From Mesostigma viride (taxonomy: Eukaryota; Streptophyta; Mesostigmatophyceae; Mesostigmatales; Mesostigmataceae): 64,000 nucleotides of DNA. Made by a program: the position numbers and the translations under genes. The stretch is taken from positions 2,447,888 to 2,511,887 of the forward strand of contig RPFO01000253.1 of assembly GCA_009746045.1 (NCBI GenBank). The letters are read 5' to 3'. The notes beneath the pieces were generated by a model. It had not been told where the DNA came from and did no database searches. It worked only from the letters and a program-made list of their open reading frames with translations. Position 1 is the first letter of the stretch. Every line of letters starts with the position of its first letter. Below, piece after piece: positions 23,801 to 34,488 of this stretch.

Positions 23801-24349
23801 CCGGGTCGCCTAGTCTTTCCTACTACTAGAGAGGAGGTGGCACGGCAGCCACTCTTTTTTAATGACTTAATCACAGACGCTACTAACAAGCCCCTGGGCA
23901 CTCTCCACGGACACAACCCGTATGATGGCTTTCTGCGCGCGTCACCGCCGATTGTCAGGGTGCTGGACCTCTACCTGGGGCACGGCGCTGCGTACCGACG
24001 GCTCAGCTACGACGAGGTCAGCACTTGGGTCTCCCACATGCCCTCCCTGCAAGCGTGGCAAACTCTTATAAGTGCGATACCAGCGGCGTGGCATGCATTG
24101 ATGACTGCCCCACGCAAGCCAATTATAACCGGCGACTGGGTTAGCTTCTACGCCGACGGAGTCACGCCTGCGTGCAAGGGTTTAGTCGTGACGGTTCTGC
24201 CACCTGAGGGGCTCCAACTACAACTGCTGGACGCTATTTCTGGCCACAATGGGTGTCTGTATCAACTATCCACCTTATATGCGTACACGCCAGCTTCCCA
24301 GTGTCACCGCATACGCGTAGTCCCATGGTCTGTGCCAAGATCTGCATGA
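20834..24349 (+). CDS. L1-type ORF2: APE endonuclease and reverse transcriptase
   Basis: An in-frame ATG at 20732 gives 1205 residues. I prefer the ATG at 20834 (MSQLTLVSWNVRGLN) because the endonuclease begins there. APE motifs: SWNVRGLN (Asn), WIGLQEHKI (Glu), LMGDFNIDLD (Asp), RLDKIYITPAW, FSDHYPLIV (His). RT motifs: SAPGVDGLPIEFWK, LLYKKGDKTLWKNYRPI, a block starting LFWDFEKAFDRM, SLPQGDCMSPILF, and AYVDDTTNV, the catalytic box with YVDD rather than the usual FADD. The stop TGA at 24347 falls before the expected C-terminal finger domain, which continues in another frame. The product would nick DNA and prime cDNA synthesis at the target. Confidence 0.85.
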   Translation: MSQLTLVSWNVRGLNTYGSHTPGQGQRIPRTRELANALHNLLERYVGPSHEIWIGLQEHKIQEAATRTALRAARALAPRTVHRWAWARGTQGGTALIQYRKPPNPTLTCQDWAIATDTAEARWQGRWTRQSITWAGNKGYIISVYAPTEPTDQASFYPSLFKMAADLISQGFEIALMGDFNIDLDEHPPIRTAAFSKQIMDLNLQDVIRSRDHGPTWLATRLNVRTTRRLDKIYITPAWADLVCYASVDRSVNFSDHYPLIVTLAHHTNSARGPGIPRLNKHLLADDKYYLEIMTRWQSWRASKGSYTDCCSWMQEGLANILEFSQLYSQNIRRQKGQDYRYYQRIVNKLQAKPTLYQSELTKLQRAQTELDKLRFERHTLALDSENLWWHQVGERMTKEFFALIPTPKAHSSITEIQDEHGSHRDITSILQSGHRYYSALFLNEPHPDSSAAMQKILHAIPRRLTPAQQQELDQIPSMEEATTAMEHIKTGSAPGVDGLPIEFWKTFWSLLHIDFYECILEIWRHGKVSGRWAESALILLYKKGDKTLWKNYRPIRLLTVAYKIISKIIQRRLYTVLDFLIGPEQVGFRANLHINDSITLIMDIVEKAWRDDIEGFILFWDFEKAFDRMCWEYLEHILTALGFGPQLMTVIMGMIKSLAWYLLIDGHKSATGASSRSLPQGDCMSPILFLLAHAGLYWLHQNDPRIRGFPTGNGKGIFQTAYVDDTTNVCISLPEVHAVMDNITTYSVATQQRCNVLKSTGLHIGKTNTLRYALPNLAVTWVKPGDHHLLHNCPIGCTPEGRLAEQRSFMYDETNHVGKLAGVLLTAGRWGAVHRMSLRGRTLIVNQLLFSKVLYYCQAHPPNDATTQLIQRLGSNFVWKQKGLISHTVHGWINREMSFMSWVHGGLGLHNIQWRLWSLYAKQVISVFMGVNTHPGCMLARETLASLSTHASGTSWQLGAGILGSTLISYKGLPWYWQRIWTGYNKLKPGRLVFPTTREEVARQPLFFNDLITDATNKPLGTLHGHNPYDGFLRASPPIVRVLDLYLGHGAAYRRLSYDEVSTWVSHMPSLQAWQTLISAIPAAWHALMTAPRKPIITGDWVSFYADGVTPACKGLVVTVLPPEGLQLQLLDAISGHNGCLYQLSTLYAYTPASQCHRIRVVPWSVPRSA

Positions 24350-25239
24350 TCCAGCCGGACCCATTATCCCCGGTTGAGAGCATTACATGGCTACACGTGG
24401 GCAACACACGGCTCGATCTACTACATCTGGACCCGGTTGAATTTGGATGGGTCTTAACCAAGGGGGACATCAGAACCAGCAAATGTATCTTTGAGTACAC
24501 CGCAGATTGGGGTTATGATATCTTGTTGCATATGTACCATCAGCCCCACCCGGGCCGAGCCCGCTGGGGAATACATTGGCCGGGCTACACTTGGGTTAAG
24601 ATGATTACCCTGGCGGTAGACCACCCTCTCGTGGACCGCAGGGCCACTGATGTACAACACCTTTTGATGCATAGGGCGATAGGGGTCTGCGCCATGCTCC
24701 ACGAGCGTTTTGGTCATGATGCATCATGCCTGTGCACGCACCCTAGTGAAACCATTGAGCACAGGTTTCTTTACTGTAATCTCCCTGGGGTTTGGACGTG
24801 GCTCATTAACATCTGGGCCGCATGGACGGCATCGCCACCCACTCTCCCAATCAGCGTGCGTACCATCATTTTCGGTATTGCTGGCACACCAGGGTCCGAG
24901 CTTTCAGTTTCCCAAGCAGAATGGATATGGCTACGCACTACTATGCTATACGCGATCTGGACCATACGCAACGAGACAGTCTTTAAGGTCCGCGAGGAGT
25001 ATACCCGCGGCGGCGTAGTCCGGCGCTTTATATACCTATGGAATGCGGCTATGCGCCGCTACTGGCTGTTAGCTCAGGAACAACACAGGGTGTGGGACCC
25101 AGGGCCCAATAACGACAAGCCCAGCCCGCTCCAGCTTTTTCATGATCTACTGGGCCGTAATCAGGTATTCACCAGTATGCCTCATGGCGACATCACTCAG
25201 GTCCAATGGCTTCCCTGGTCTAATAACGCGCCCTATTAG
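24340..25239 (+). pseudogene. Frame-shifted C-terminal region of the L1-type ORF2
   Basis: Open frame beginning around CMIQPDPLSPVESITW, directly after the ORF2 stop. It holds RATDVQHLLMHRAIGV, a Cys-containing turn CLCTHPSETIEHRFLYC (about 24726-24776) and VWTWLINIW, the pattern of the zinc-binding region found after RT in plant LINEs (zf-RVT type). A single indel near 24340 would join it to ORF2, so I read it as the missing tail of the same protein. It ends with TAG at 25237. Confidence 0.7.
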
Positions 25240-25361
25240 CCTTTCACCTGTCACCGCCACACGTGTGCGTGCCCACCTTCATTAGGATTCGCTGATACTC
25301 ATTTCCCCTCTCACCTCTTTGGTCCATAATTGGCTAATAAAATATACCCATTTCCCCGAAA

Positions 25362-25552
25362 ACTATTGGGTGTGCCAGCTGCTATCTACAGTGCCGTAAG
25401 CGGAACCGCCCACACTATTGGGTGTGCCGTAAGCGGAACCGCCCACACTATTGGGTGTGGCTATCTACAGTGCTGTAAGCGGAACCACCCACACTAATGG
25501 GTGTGGCTATCTACAGTGCTGTAAGCGGAACCACCCACACTAATGGGTGTGA
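25362..25552 (+). repeat. Tandem repeat around ATTGGGTGTG / GTAAGCGGAACC
   Basis: Five occurrences of (A/T)TGGGTGTG at about 25366, 25419, 25451, 25498 and 25544, with GCTATCTACAGTGC and GTAAGCGGAACC between them. Full units are about 47 bp; two units are irregular. It is the target of the adjacent LINE. Confidence 0.85.
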
Positions 25553-25713
25553 CCTGGCGTACGCGGCTGTTTCTGTTGGGGAAGGTGGGCACTGGACAGT
25601 GGACACCCTTGGTTCGATTATTACAATCGCAGAATGGATGATAATTGCGATCAGTTGGTCAATGGTGATGCCTGACCAGGCTCCGCTATCACAATTTTTT
25701 CTGTTGCTTTTAG

Positions 25714-27164
25714 AAGCAAAGGTCGCGTATATCTCTTCGTGTTCCAAGAGTTTCCGAGACGAGAATGCCGCGATTTGGCAGAGAAGCGTGGACTGGCGTG
25801 TGTCTCTCGCCTGCTTAAGCGCAACGTTTCTCCGCTCTGGTTTAATAATAATAAAAAAGAGGTGTCCGGGTACAGAGCAATCTCTGAATTTGGTACCTTG
25901 GATATGGCGGGCTGGTCGTTAAACGAACTGGCAGGCTTGGCGGTAGGGGTAAGTCGCAAGGCATACACCAGCCGACTAGTGTCAATTGCACTACTGGACA
26001 TAGGTGCACGCGCCGCGCAGCCTTCCAATTTGCGCGGGCAGTTTGTACTCAGCCATAATCCCTGCATGGCACAATCGGCTAATACGGTTTATATTGTTGC
26101 ACATGCAACTTGTGCATTTGAATTCAACCCGTGCTTCCATTCCACAACATGCTTAATGTTTGCATTTCAGATTGGCCTGGGCGTGGCAGCTCTGAGCGCC
26201 AGCAAAGTGGATGAGATCGTCGCCAGGCAGCAAAGGAGGTAGGCCGGCTGCGTGAATCAGTAGTAAATACAATTAAATCAAGCATACAGTGACTCATTAA
26301 ATCTGCACTGGTGAGATATGACAAGCTGTCTGTGCGTGATTGGTTCCCACGTGTTGCGCTTAAAATGCATGTGGCTTCTTCTGCATGTTTCCCCCCCATG
26401 ACGACAGCTCCCCTCGCCACCTGCATTATTCGCTAACGTTTTCACAACAATCTCTTTGCTTGGCACCAAGTCCAAGATGAGGCACAGCCGCTTGTTAGAT
26501 TACCATAACAGGTGATGGTTGCACTTACTCCTGGTTTGTTGGCGGTGGGATTCCGGGCCTACTAAATCTACTGCTTGACACGCTTACTAGTATGTCTTTT
26601 CTGGCCTTCGTCTCTCTTGGCTATTAATATACAATGTCCCTTCGCTCACTGCTACAAAGCCATCCCTCACCTTGTTCTCACTTTTGCCAACAGAACACCG
26701 CTCTAACGCGGCCTAATCTCTGATAGCCTTTCTAGGTTCAATTATCGGCCATGGCGACAATGCATCTTGTCGCAGGCCCCACGAAATATTATGTTACTTT
26801 TAATTTAGATCCTGCAAGCATGCAGTACAACCACCAGGCAGTTGCCTTGTAAAGCCAGTGCCACAAAGAGCATTAATAGGACGATGCTCATTTATGTGCA
26901 TCAGTACTCTGCTACCACATGTACGGGGCACTCTGGTCTCGCCATCTGATGTCCACGCCCATGCATGACAGTGTTCATGGCGTCATTGTGGCATCGTGGC
27001 CTTGTTCTAATTGCAGGGATCTCGGTCTGTGTGAGACGTGCGGCGGGTCGGGCGTAGTCCCCTCCAAAGGGCAGGGGGGCTCATTACTGGGTGACAGCGG
27101 TCCCATCACCACGCAGAGGTGCCCAACTTGCGGAGGGAGAGCATCGCGCCCTGTCCAGAAATAG
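25714..27164 (+). CDS. Host gene, C-terminal DnaJ-type zinc-finger-like protein (partial)
   Basis: Three exons fit one frame: 25714-25948 (acceptor TTTTAG, donor GTAAGT), 26171-26238 (acceptor TTTCAG, donor GTAGGC) and 27017-27164 (acceptor TTGCAG, stop TAG). Phases agree (0, then 2), and the splice at 25948/26171 joins two halves of one hydrophobic segment LAGLAVG+IGLGVAALSA, which supports it. The last exon has CETCGGSG and, 25 residues on, CPTCGG: two CxxCGxG-type motifs as in DnaJ cysteine-rich domains and small plastid proteins such as BSD2-like factors. The order QQRRDLGLCETCGG after a membrane-like helix resembles plant thylakoid proteins of that type; a redox or chaperone role is inference. 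Upstream exons were not found. Confidence 0.6.
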
Positions 27165-27655
27165 CATGGCATGACAGCTCATTGGTCGCATTAGTGTTAG
27201 GCGAGGTTGACGGAAGGAACATGTTCTGGATTTGAAGGTAGCATTCGGCACTGCGTGGCCCCCGTGAGATGGTCATCCAAATATTTGTATGCCATCAGGA
27301 TCAGTGTATGCCAAGCAGCCTAAGTTATGCAGACTGGCTTTTTGATTGCGTGTAAGTGAATTACTGTGTGTTCCGTACTGGCACGCAATCCTGGACTGGA
27401 ACTGAATATTTTTGCATGATATTGAGAACCGTGCAGGCCTAGACCTGAGGTGGCAAAGTAATAACGTTGACTGGCACAATAATGTTCAGTGAGAAAACTA
27501 GTGTCATGACGAAGTTCAACACCATGATGCAGTGAGAGCGCAGCTACTAAATTTGCATGTACTGCACCTTATCCGATTCAGAGTTGGCTGGGACAATAGC
27601 AGTGGTATTATGAATGTCACGCAATCCTGTTGTGGAGCCGTGGAGTACGTACTTC
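27165..27655. other. No recognised feature
   Basis: 3' flank of the zinc-finger gene up to the tail of the next LINE-like element. No supported gene or repeat. Confidence 0.5.
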
Positions 27656-29513
27656 GATTGAATTGAATTGAATTGTAACATAACTCCGTTGGGAGTATAT
27701 GTAGCACATAGCCCTTGAGAGGGGGCATATGGCCTATCATACATCTAAGCTACTTCCTGCAAGGGCGGTGGGGATGTAAAGGACCCTTGCTCTAGGTGCA
27801 CCAGGGCACTTGCATCCCCATGATCTTCAAGCTATGCCCAGCGAAGGGGGAGCCTGTCATGGGGGGGAAGATCAGCATAGCTATACAAAGAAGCTAGGGC
27901 ATGGCGTCTCAGCAGAGAGTTACTCCCTGCATGGGCACAACATAACTAAATAAAGCTAGGCATCATCTGGAGTGTGGCTCATCATAGGCACACATGTACA
28001 TGATTAAATAAAGCGCGTGGCTTAGCTGGGATAGTGCCTCTAGGAGGCATACATGTACATGGCCACGGTCTATCTATTCTACACTACTGCTGTATTCCCC
28101 CTAAGCTGGGGCGTCTGGAGTCGCTGGGGCCGCGGGGGTCGCATGCCAGGGCTTGTGGCCGACGTAGATGGCCGCCCCCTTCCAGTACACCGGCTGCCCC
28201 GCCTTGGTCTGCCGGAGCTGGAGGTAGGTCGGCCATAGCTCCCGTCGCCGTTGTTGCTGCGCCAGGGTCAAGTCGTCATCAAGGGTGAAGAGAGTCTTCT
28301 CGAGCCGCTTGCGGCGTCTGAGAAAAGAAATCTTGTCCGCCGGGGTCTTAAAGATGAGAAGGAGCGGGGGCGGCCCTGCCTTACCCCGCGCGCGGGGAAG
28401 GCGGTGGGCGACCAGCTTGATCTCACCAGTAAGGCCCATGCGATCAAGGATTTCTCTCTCAAAAGCACGCGCAAGCTTCTCGGAATTCTCACCTTCCTCC
28501 ATCTTGAGGTTCTTGACAATGACGTTGAGGCTGCGCTTGGCGAGCTCGGCCTCCTCGCGGAGGTCAAGCGTCTGCCGTTGGAGCTGGGCTGCGACGGCGG
28601 AGGTGGTGGAGGTGGTGTGTTGCTTAAGCATGTCCGCCCAGGTGGTGATGGCCGGGAGGAGCATCGCCGGCCAGGCCAGCCGGGGCTGGCTTGGCGGCAA
28701 TGTCCTTCACCGCCTGGGCGGTGAGGCCTGCGGTGTTCTGCAGAACCTCGATAGCGATGGCGTTGTCCTTAAGACGCTGGTCCATGTCGCGGAGCTGGGC
28801 GGTGATGGAGTCGGTGGAGGCGGAGGGGGGGGGGGGGGGAGGCGAGGAGGGCGGCGGTGGCGGTGGGGATGGTGGGGAGCTCAGCAGCCAGCGTGCCGCC
28901 AATTGCCGCCACATCTGCAGCAATGGGCGTCACGTGCTGTGAGAGGGCGGCGTGGAGGTGGTGGACGAAGGTGGATTCGGTAATGGGGGCGGGGTGCAGA
29001 AGGTCCTCGGCCGAGCGCTTAGTGAGGGTAAAGAGAGCTGCGAGCTGAAGGCGGGGGCGAGACCAGCCGGCCAGGTTGGTCGACGAGTCTGAGACGCGGT
29101 GGGAATACCGGCCGTCAGCTCCGTTGCGGAAAAGCTGGGTGTGGAAATTGAGTTGCTGGCACAGGGCCAGCAGTGAGGCGTGTGACCCGTAAAACACGAG
29201 CTCCAGTATCTTGATGGGTGGCATGTCGAAAAAGGCAGGCCTGTTGACGTCAAAGGTGGTGGTAAAGAGCCTATCGACGTCAAAATCGCGCTCAGACCAG
29301 CCAGGTTCGCCTGGGCGACTGCGCTTTGGGTCAGGCGATGCAGAGCCTGGCGAGGAGAGCCCAGGAGGGTTCTGGGCGACCGCCAGTGCGCGACTAGTGT
29401 CGCCATGCACTGCCTTCCGGCCCTGATGGCGAAGCTGCAGCCGGAGCTGCAGACGTATTTTCATTGCCGAGCGCAGCCGTCAGGCTGCGTTGCGTCGATG
29501 GGCGTTTGCTCAT
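27656..29513 (-). mobile_element. Type A ORF1-only copy abutting a type B tail
   Basis: The minus-strand element has its (AATTC)n tail at 27656-27676, a 3' UTR to about 28100, and ORF1 from ATG 29513 (MSKRPSTQRS…) down to about 28101, in at least three frames. ORF1 landmarks are SPDPKRSRPG, TPIAADVAAIGGTLAAEL, LDLREEAELAKRSLNVIVKN and FTLDDDLTLAQQQRRREL. The ATG sits four bases from the TTAA tail of the type B copy on its right. No RT is present. The copy is non-coding as it stands. Confidence 0.65.
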
Positions 29514-29517
29514 CGTA

Positions 29518-31640
29518 TTAATTAATTAATTAATTAAACTCGTGCTCCCGTTGGGGAGTCACGGAGCACCGAAGTGCTTTCAATCCCTGTGTGTGCACTA
29601 CAGGAGAAAGGGCAGAGACCCCCAGTCTCCTTCATGCCAAAGGCATGCCACAGCCGCAATCGGGCGCGTTAGCTAAACGGACACGCTAACGATCCGGCAA
29701 ACTGTGGGTGCAATAAGACCCATGTAAGCGTAGCATAACAACAAGTATAGCGTGGGCAAGTAATCTGAACATAGCCAGGGCGTAGCATGGCTGTACTAGG
29801 ACTAGGCTAAGGCTATGGCTGGTTGTATACCGTGCGTTGGCGGCACGTGACTAGGTGTGTTGGCACAGCGAGGCAAACATTCTAGGCATGGCTGCCTTAG
29901 CGGCAGTGACTCCAATGGTTACAAGCTAGGGCTATTGCTATTCTAGCCCGCTGGGGGCGTCCACATCTTGTGGTTGATCATCAGGTCCCCGCCCCTCCAG
30001 TACACCTTGGGCTTCTGGGGGTCCTGCTTATGGCGGAGGTATTCCGGCCACAGGTCGCGTCGCTGCTGTTGCTGAGCGGGGGTTAGGTCGTCATCCAGTG
30101 TCCAGGTGAGGTCGTGCAACCGCTTGCGACGAGAGAGGAACCGCTGCTTATCCTCAGGGGAGAGGAAGGTGAGCAGGACTGGTGGGGTGGCCGCCTTGTC
30201 CCGTGAGTGGGGAATTAAGGCGGTGGCACCCACGCAGTTCTACCTCACCTACCAGGCCCATGAGGGTAAGAAGCTGGTTCTTGATCTCGTCAGCAAGGGA
30301 GGTTGACGTCTCACCTGGCTTCTGGGGGAAGCGACGTAGCACCACTCGGCACTCGCGGCGAGCGCGATCGGTGACCTCCCGTTGCTGGGCCTGGCGGTGG
30401 TCCTCCAGCTCCTGGAGCTTCGTGGCGATGGCGTCGGTGGTGGAGGCGGTCGCTGACCGCAGCAGGTCCGCATAGGAGAGCGGGAGGTCACCAGCATCCT
30501 GCCGGGGTGGCTGGGAGGCAATGGTAGCCGTCTGCTCCGCTAGCTTTGGGACCTGTGTGGCCAGGGCCTCGGTGTGGGCGGTGATGGCCTCAAGCTCTTT
30601 CATGAGCACGCCGCACTTGCCTTCCACCTGGTTAAGGCGAGAGACAAGTGCAGCATGCGTTTCCGAAGCCTGCGCCGCGGTGTGTAGCGCGGTGAACTGT
30701 GGTTGTAACTTAATTGTGGACGACCTTGGTTTCCACGTTGGAGACCCGGGCCTCGACCGTGTTGAGCGTGGTGTTCAGCGATGTCAGCTTCTCGGCCAGC
30801 GGCCAGGTCACGTGCTCCTCCAGCACTGCGCGGATGTCATCCTTGCAGAGGGAGGAAGCCGATGGGGCTGCCGGCTGTGCGGGGGCGGGGGCTTTGAGAG
30901 CTCTGCTGATGTCGGCGAAGCTGCGCTGGTAGTAGCTGGTCAAGATAACCGTGCGTTGGCGGGATTCGTCACAGGTGTAGAGCCAGGACGTGTCGCGGTA
31001 GTCGATAGCCGTCCCCCCTCTCCAGGCCACAAAGAGCTTCCGCTCCTGTGTGAGGAACTGGAGAACTTCGACGACTTCCTGCGGCGACAGCTTCTGCCAC
31101 TCGAGGAGGGTGAACAGACTGTTGGTCGCCGGGCAAGAATTTGCTCCATTTGTGGCGATCGTGGCATGGTTTCTTGGGCTCAGGCGAGGCGCTTGGCGAT
31201 GGGTCTGCTGGCGGTGAGTTGGCGAGCCCAGGCGGCTGGGCAAGAACGATGGCGAGAGGGTTGGGCTGGGAGCCGGTAAGCTCCTTTTCCAAACCCCGTT
31301 TTGCTTTAGGGGTCGTCATAGCTGCTTGTCACGTGATAACTTTGGCAATACTGCGTTTCAGCCGTAACCGATTATACCGGCGGGTGCGTCTCAAGAAAGC
31401 GCATCGAATGCAAGTGGTCTGACCGAATTTGGGGCTCAGATGCAAAAGATCTGAACTCCGCCGTCGCTCATCGTATATTGCGTAATAGCGTCGGAAAATT
31501 ATATCAGCATGTGCGTCTTAGATCGAAAGACGAAGCGATTGTGATATTCACGACTAAATTCGGTGCTCAAACGTGAAAGTTATGAGCTCCATCGTCAGCC
31601 ATGGCTACCTCGTGGCTCGTGGCTCGTACTTCGATCTAGT
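29518..31640 (-). mobile_element. Type B ORF1-only LINE-like element, near full length
   Basis: On the minus strand: two 5'-UTR monomers (31320-31640), ORF1 remnant 29943-31319, 3' UTR 29540-29942, then the CTCCCCAACGGGAG-type hairpin and a TTAA tail ending at 29518. Overall 2.1 kb and no RT. The 5'-UTR monomers match those of type A although ORF1 differs, which suggests promoter sharing between the types. Confidence 0.65.
29943..31319 (-). pseudogene. Type B ORF1 protein gene (frameshifted)
   Basis: ATG at 31319 (MTTPKAKRGLEKELTGS…). The frame is lost and regained at least three times. Recognisable parts in order: a Pro/Ser-rich head with SASPEPKKPC, a segment with TLLEWQKLSPQEVVEVLQFL and WRGGTAIDYRDTSW, a coiled coil (LNTTLNTVEARVSNVETKV), then SYADLLRSATASTTDAIATK, VTDRARRECRVVLRRFPQKP, and the C-terminal domain (KRLHDLTWTLDDDLTPAQQ; PKVYWRGGDLMINHKMW). 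It is a divergent relative of the type A protein with the same domain order. Confidence 0.65.
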
Positions 31641-31789
31641 GCTTTAATTCCACGATCTCTGTATATTGTTGAGGCAAGCAACTAGTAAACTAAATGCTGG
31701 CGGCCGGGACGTGAAAAACGCGAAAGTTCAAGTAGCTCCAACACGGATTCGAACTAGGACCTCTGGCATGATTCCACGGCTATATTAAA

Positions 31790-32045
31790 CATCAATAAAA
31801 CACGTGTTCCCGTTGGGGAGTCACGGAGCACGAGAGTGCTTTTGATCCCTGAGTGTGGACAGCGGGCAGGCCGGCAGTGGGGAAGAGACCCCCCGCTTCC
31901 CGCATGCCACAGGGAGCACAATCAGAGGTCCGTCGAAACGATCCGACATCCCCTGTGGGTGCAATATGGCCCGTGTAAGCATTACAATGCTATGGAGACG
32001 TGAGCAAACAAGCGGTGCTAGGCGAGACGCATAGCTAGGCTGCAC
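31790..32045 (-). mobile_element. Type B 3'-end fragment
   Basis: The hairpin (GTTCCCGTTGGGGAGTCACGGAGCACG) and 3' UTR are in minus orientation, with a short ATAAAACA junction in place of a clear TTAA tail. It is 5'-truncated after about 250 bp. Confidence 0.5.
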
Positions 32046-32054
32046 TGTACATTA

Positions 32055-33540
32055 AGTAATTAAAATTAAACACGTGCTCCCGTAGGTTATATAATTGGGG
32101 AGTCGCGGAGCACCGGAGTGCTTTTAATCCTTGTATGTACACAACAGGAAGAAAGGGCAGAGACCGACCCCCTTTCTCCTTTATGCCCGAGGCATGCCAC
32201 AGCAGCAGTCGGACAGGATAGACGATGATTCCGGCAAATTCTGTGGGTGCAATAAGACCCGCGCGTGAGCATATCATAGTTACTAGGAGCGTGGGCAAGC
32301 AAGCGAAGCATAGCAAGGACGTACCAATGATGCATGGCTGGGCTGTACACGAGGGTTAATAATCTAAAGGCTATATGGCTGGTTGTGTACCGTGCGTTAG
32401 CAGTGCACGTGACAGGTGGAACATTCTAGGGGCATGGATTCCATGGCGACAGTGACTACCGATAATGATCAATCACAAGGGCTAATGCTAGCCCGCGGGG
32501 GGCGTCCACATCTGGTGGTTGATCATCAGGTCTGGGCCCCTCCGGTACACCAATTGGGCTTCTGGGGATCCTGCGTGTGGCAGAGGTCAGTACTGTTCCG
32601 GCCACAGGTCGAGTCGCTGCTGCGGGTGAGCGGGGGTCATGCAGGTCGCCGTCCAGCGTCCTGGGGAGGTCGTGCAACCTCTTGCGATGAGAGAGGAACC
32701 GCCGCTTGTCCTCAGGGGATTGAGGAAGTGAGCAGGACTGGTGGGGGTGCCGCCTTGTCCCGTGAGTGGGGAAGGTGGTGGCACCCACGCATGCAGTTCT
32801 ACTTCACCTACCAGGCCCATGAGGGATTGGGGGTAAGCAGCTGTTTCTGGAGCTCGTCGGCAAGAGTGGTTGCCATCTCCCCTGGCTTCTGCATGGGTGA
32901 AATCGGCGACGCAGCACGTCCACTCGGCACTCCCGGCGGGCGCGATCGGTGGCCTCCCTCTGTTCGGCCTGCATGGCGGTGGTCCTCCAGCAGCTAGCTC
33001 CTGGACTTTTCGTGGCGATGGCGTCAGTGGTTGAGGTGGTCGCTGACCGCAGCAGGTCAACATAGGAGAGCGACGGGAGGTCGCCAGCGTCCTGCCGGCC
33101 GGCTAGGCTGGGATGCGATGGTAGCCGTCTGCGCCGGTATCTTTGGGACCAGAGCTCTGCGTGGCCAGGGCCTCGGTGTGGGCGGTGATGCACTTAATTC
33201 AAGCTGCTTCATGACCACTGTGTTGAGCTAGGGATCATGTGGTCTGCGAGCTCAGCTAATGCTCGGCCAGCGGCCAGGTCACGTACGTGCTCCTCCAACA
33301 CTGCATGCGCGGATGTCGATCATCCCTACTACTGCATGAGCTATGGGGAGGCCGAGCCGGTGTGGCTCCATGCAGGCGCTGGGCGGGAGGCTGGAGTCTG
33401 CAATTAAGGGTTGCGCGGAGCGCAGCGACAAGGACGCGTTAATTGTTGAGCTGAAAGAAGCTGTCCAAGATAGCGAGGCAATGTCAGTGCAATCCTGCAT
33501 GACGCGGTGAGGAACTTCGTCACCGGTCCGTGCGTCGGTG
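32055..33540 (-). mobile_element. Degenerate type B copy
   Basis: TAATTAAAATTAAA tail at 32055, hairpin and 3' UTR to about 32480, then ORF1 C-terminal half in many frames to about 33200 (KRLHDLPRTLDGDL; YVDLLRSATTSTTDAIATK) and a scrambled N-terminal remainder. There are more indels than in any other copy, so it is probably the oldest. Confidence 0.5.
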
Positions 33541-33791
33541 ATTAATCAATTAGCAAACATATCTTCGTTGGGAGCATATGTCACACATATCCCTGAGAAC
33601 ACCCGGGCAGCCTCCTGGTTTGTCTGTAATATGGAGGCCGAGCCAAATTCCGGCCACGAGGTAGCCATGGCTGTCGGAGCTCATAACTTTCACGTTTGAG
33701 CACCAAATTCAGCTGACAGTGAATATCACAATCGCTTCGTCTTTCTAAGACGCACATGCTGATATAATTTTCCGACGCTATTACGCAATAT

Positions 33792-34474
33792 ATGGCGAGC
33801 AAACGCCCCTGGACGCAACGCAGCCTGGCGGCTGCGCTCGGCACTGAAAATACATCTGCAGCTCCGGCTGCAGCTTCGCCATCAGGTCCGGCAGGCAGCG
33901 GTGACACTAGTCGTGCACTGGTGGTCGCCCAGCAACCTCCCGGGCTCAATGCCTCGCCATATCCCCATCGCCTGACCCTAAACACAGCCGCCCAGCCGAC
34001 ACAGGAGGGTTTTCACGCCACAAAGAACCGCGCTTTCAGCTTGAACCTTTCAAGGTCGATGATCACGATTGGACCAGCATGTCGGACCCGGCAACTGCTC
34101 TGCATTGCCTCTTCTGGGGGGACTTCGCCTCGCTTTACGACCTGTGCCTCCATCTCCACGACATCAATCGCCTCATCCACCCGGACGGCAAATCTTGGTA
34201 TAACACCGACACTCTGCTCGGGTGCGCCCGCCCCCAACTCCAGCATACCATTCTCAACTCCCTTCTCCTGCGCTCTGACGGCGAGATCTGGGCTCCATCC
34301 ATTTCCGCCCCCACCCTCCGCTCCATCCTCACGGAAGCCTTCCAGCAGCACTTGACCCCCCTTGCTGCCGACGTAGCAGCAATCGGTGGCACGCTGACTG
34401 CTGAACTTCCTCACATTTCCACCGCCGCCGCCTCCACCTCCACTGCCATTTCCGCCTCCATGCACTGCCGACAT
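33792..34474 (+). pseudogene. Type A ORF1, N-terminal part
   Basis: ATG at 33792 (MASKRPWTQRSLAAALGTEN). Frame lost near 34000; the right frame resumes around 34079 (ALHCLFWGDFASLYDLCLHL; SDGEIWAPSISAPTLRS; LAADVAAIGGTLTAEL). It is cut at CACTGCCGACAT (34474) by the next insertion. The remainder of the gene follows at 37789-38483, also with stops (TAA near 37974 and TGA near 38177). Confidence 0.65.
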
Positions 34475-34488
34475 TGACACTAGGTACC

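Larger units (their letters stand above)
20147..25376 (+). mobile_element. L1-type non-LTR retrotransposon with 15-bp TSD
   Basis: The direct repeat ACTATTGGGTGTGCC at 20147-20161 and 25362-25376 flanks the element. It matches the unit of the tandem repeat that continues to the right, so the element inserted within that array. Layout: 5' leader 20162-20833, ORF2 with APE endonuclease and RT (20834-24349), a frame-shifted C-terminal zinc-finger region (to 25239), and a short 3' UTR with AATAAAATATACCC before the right TSD. No ORF1 is recognisable in the leader. Domain order is that of the L1/Tx1 group; the choice between them is open. Confidence 0.8.

Noticed and set aside
31733-31780. GGATTCGAACT box resembling a tRNA T-loop on the minus strand
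   Set aside because: The flanking T-stem does not pair and no acceptor or D-arm partner is visible.
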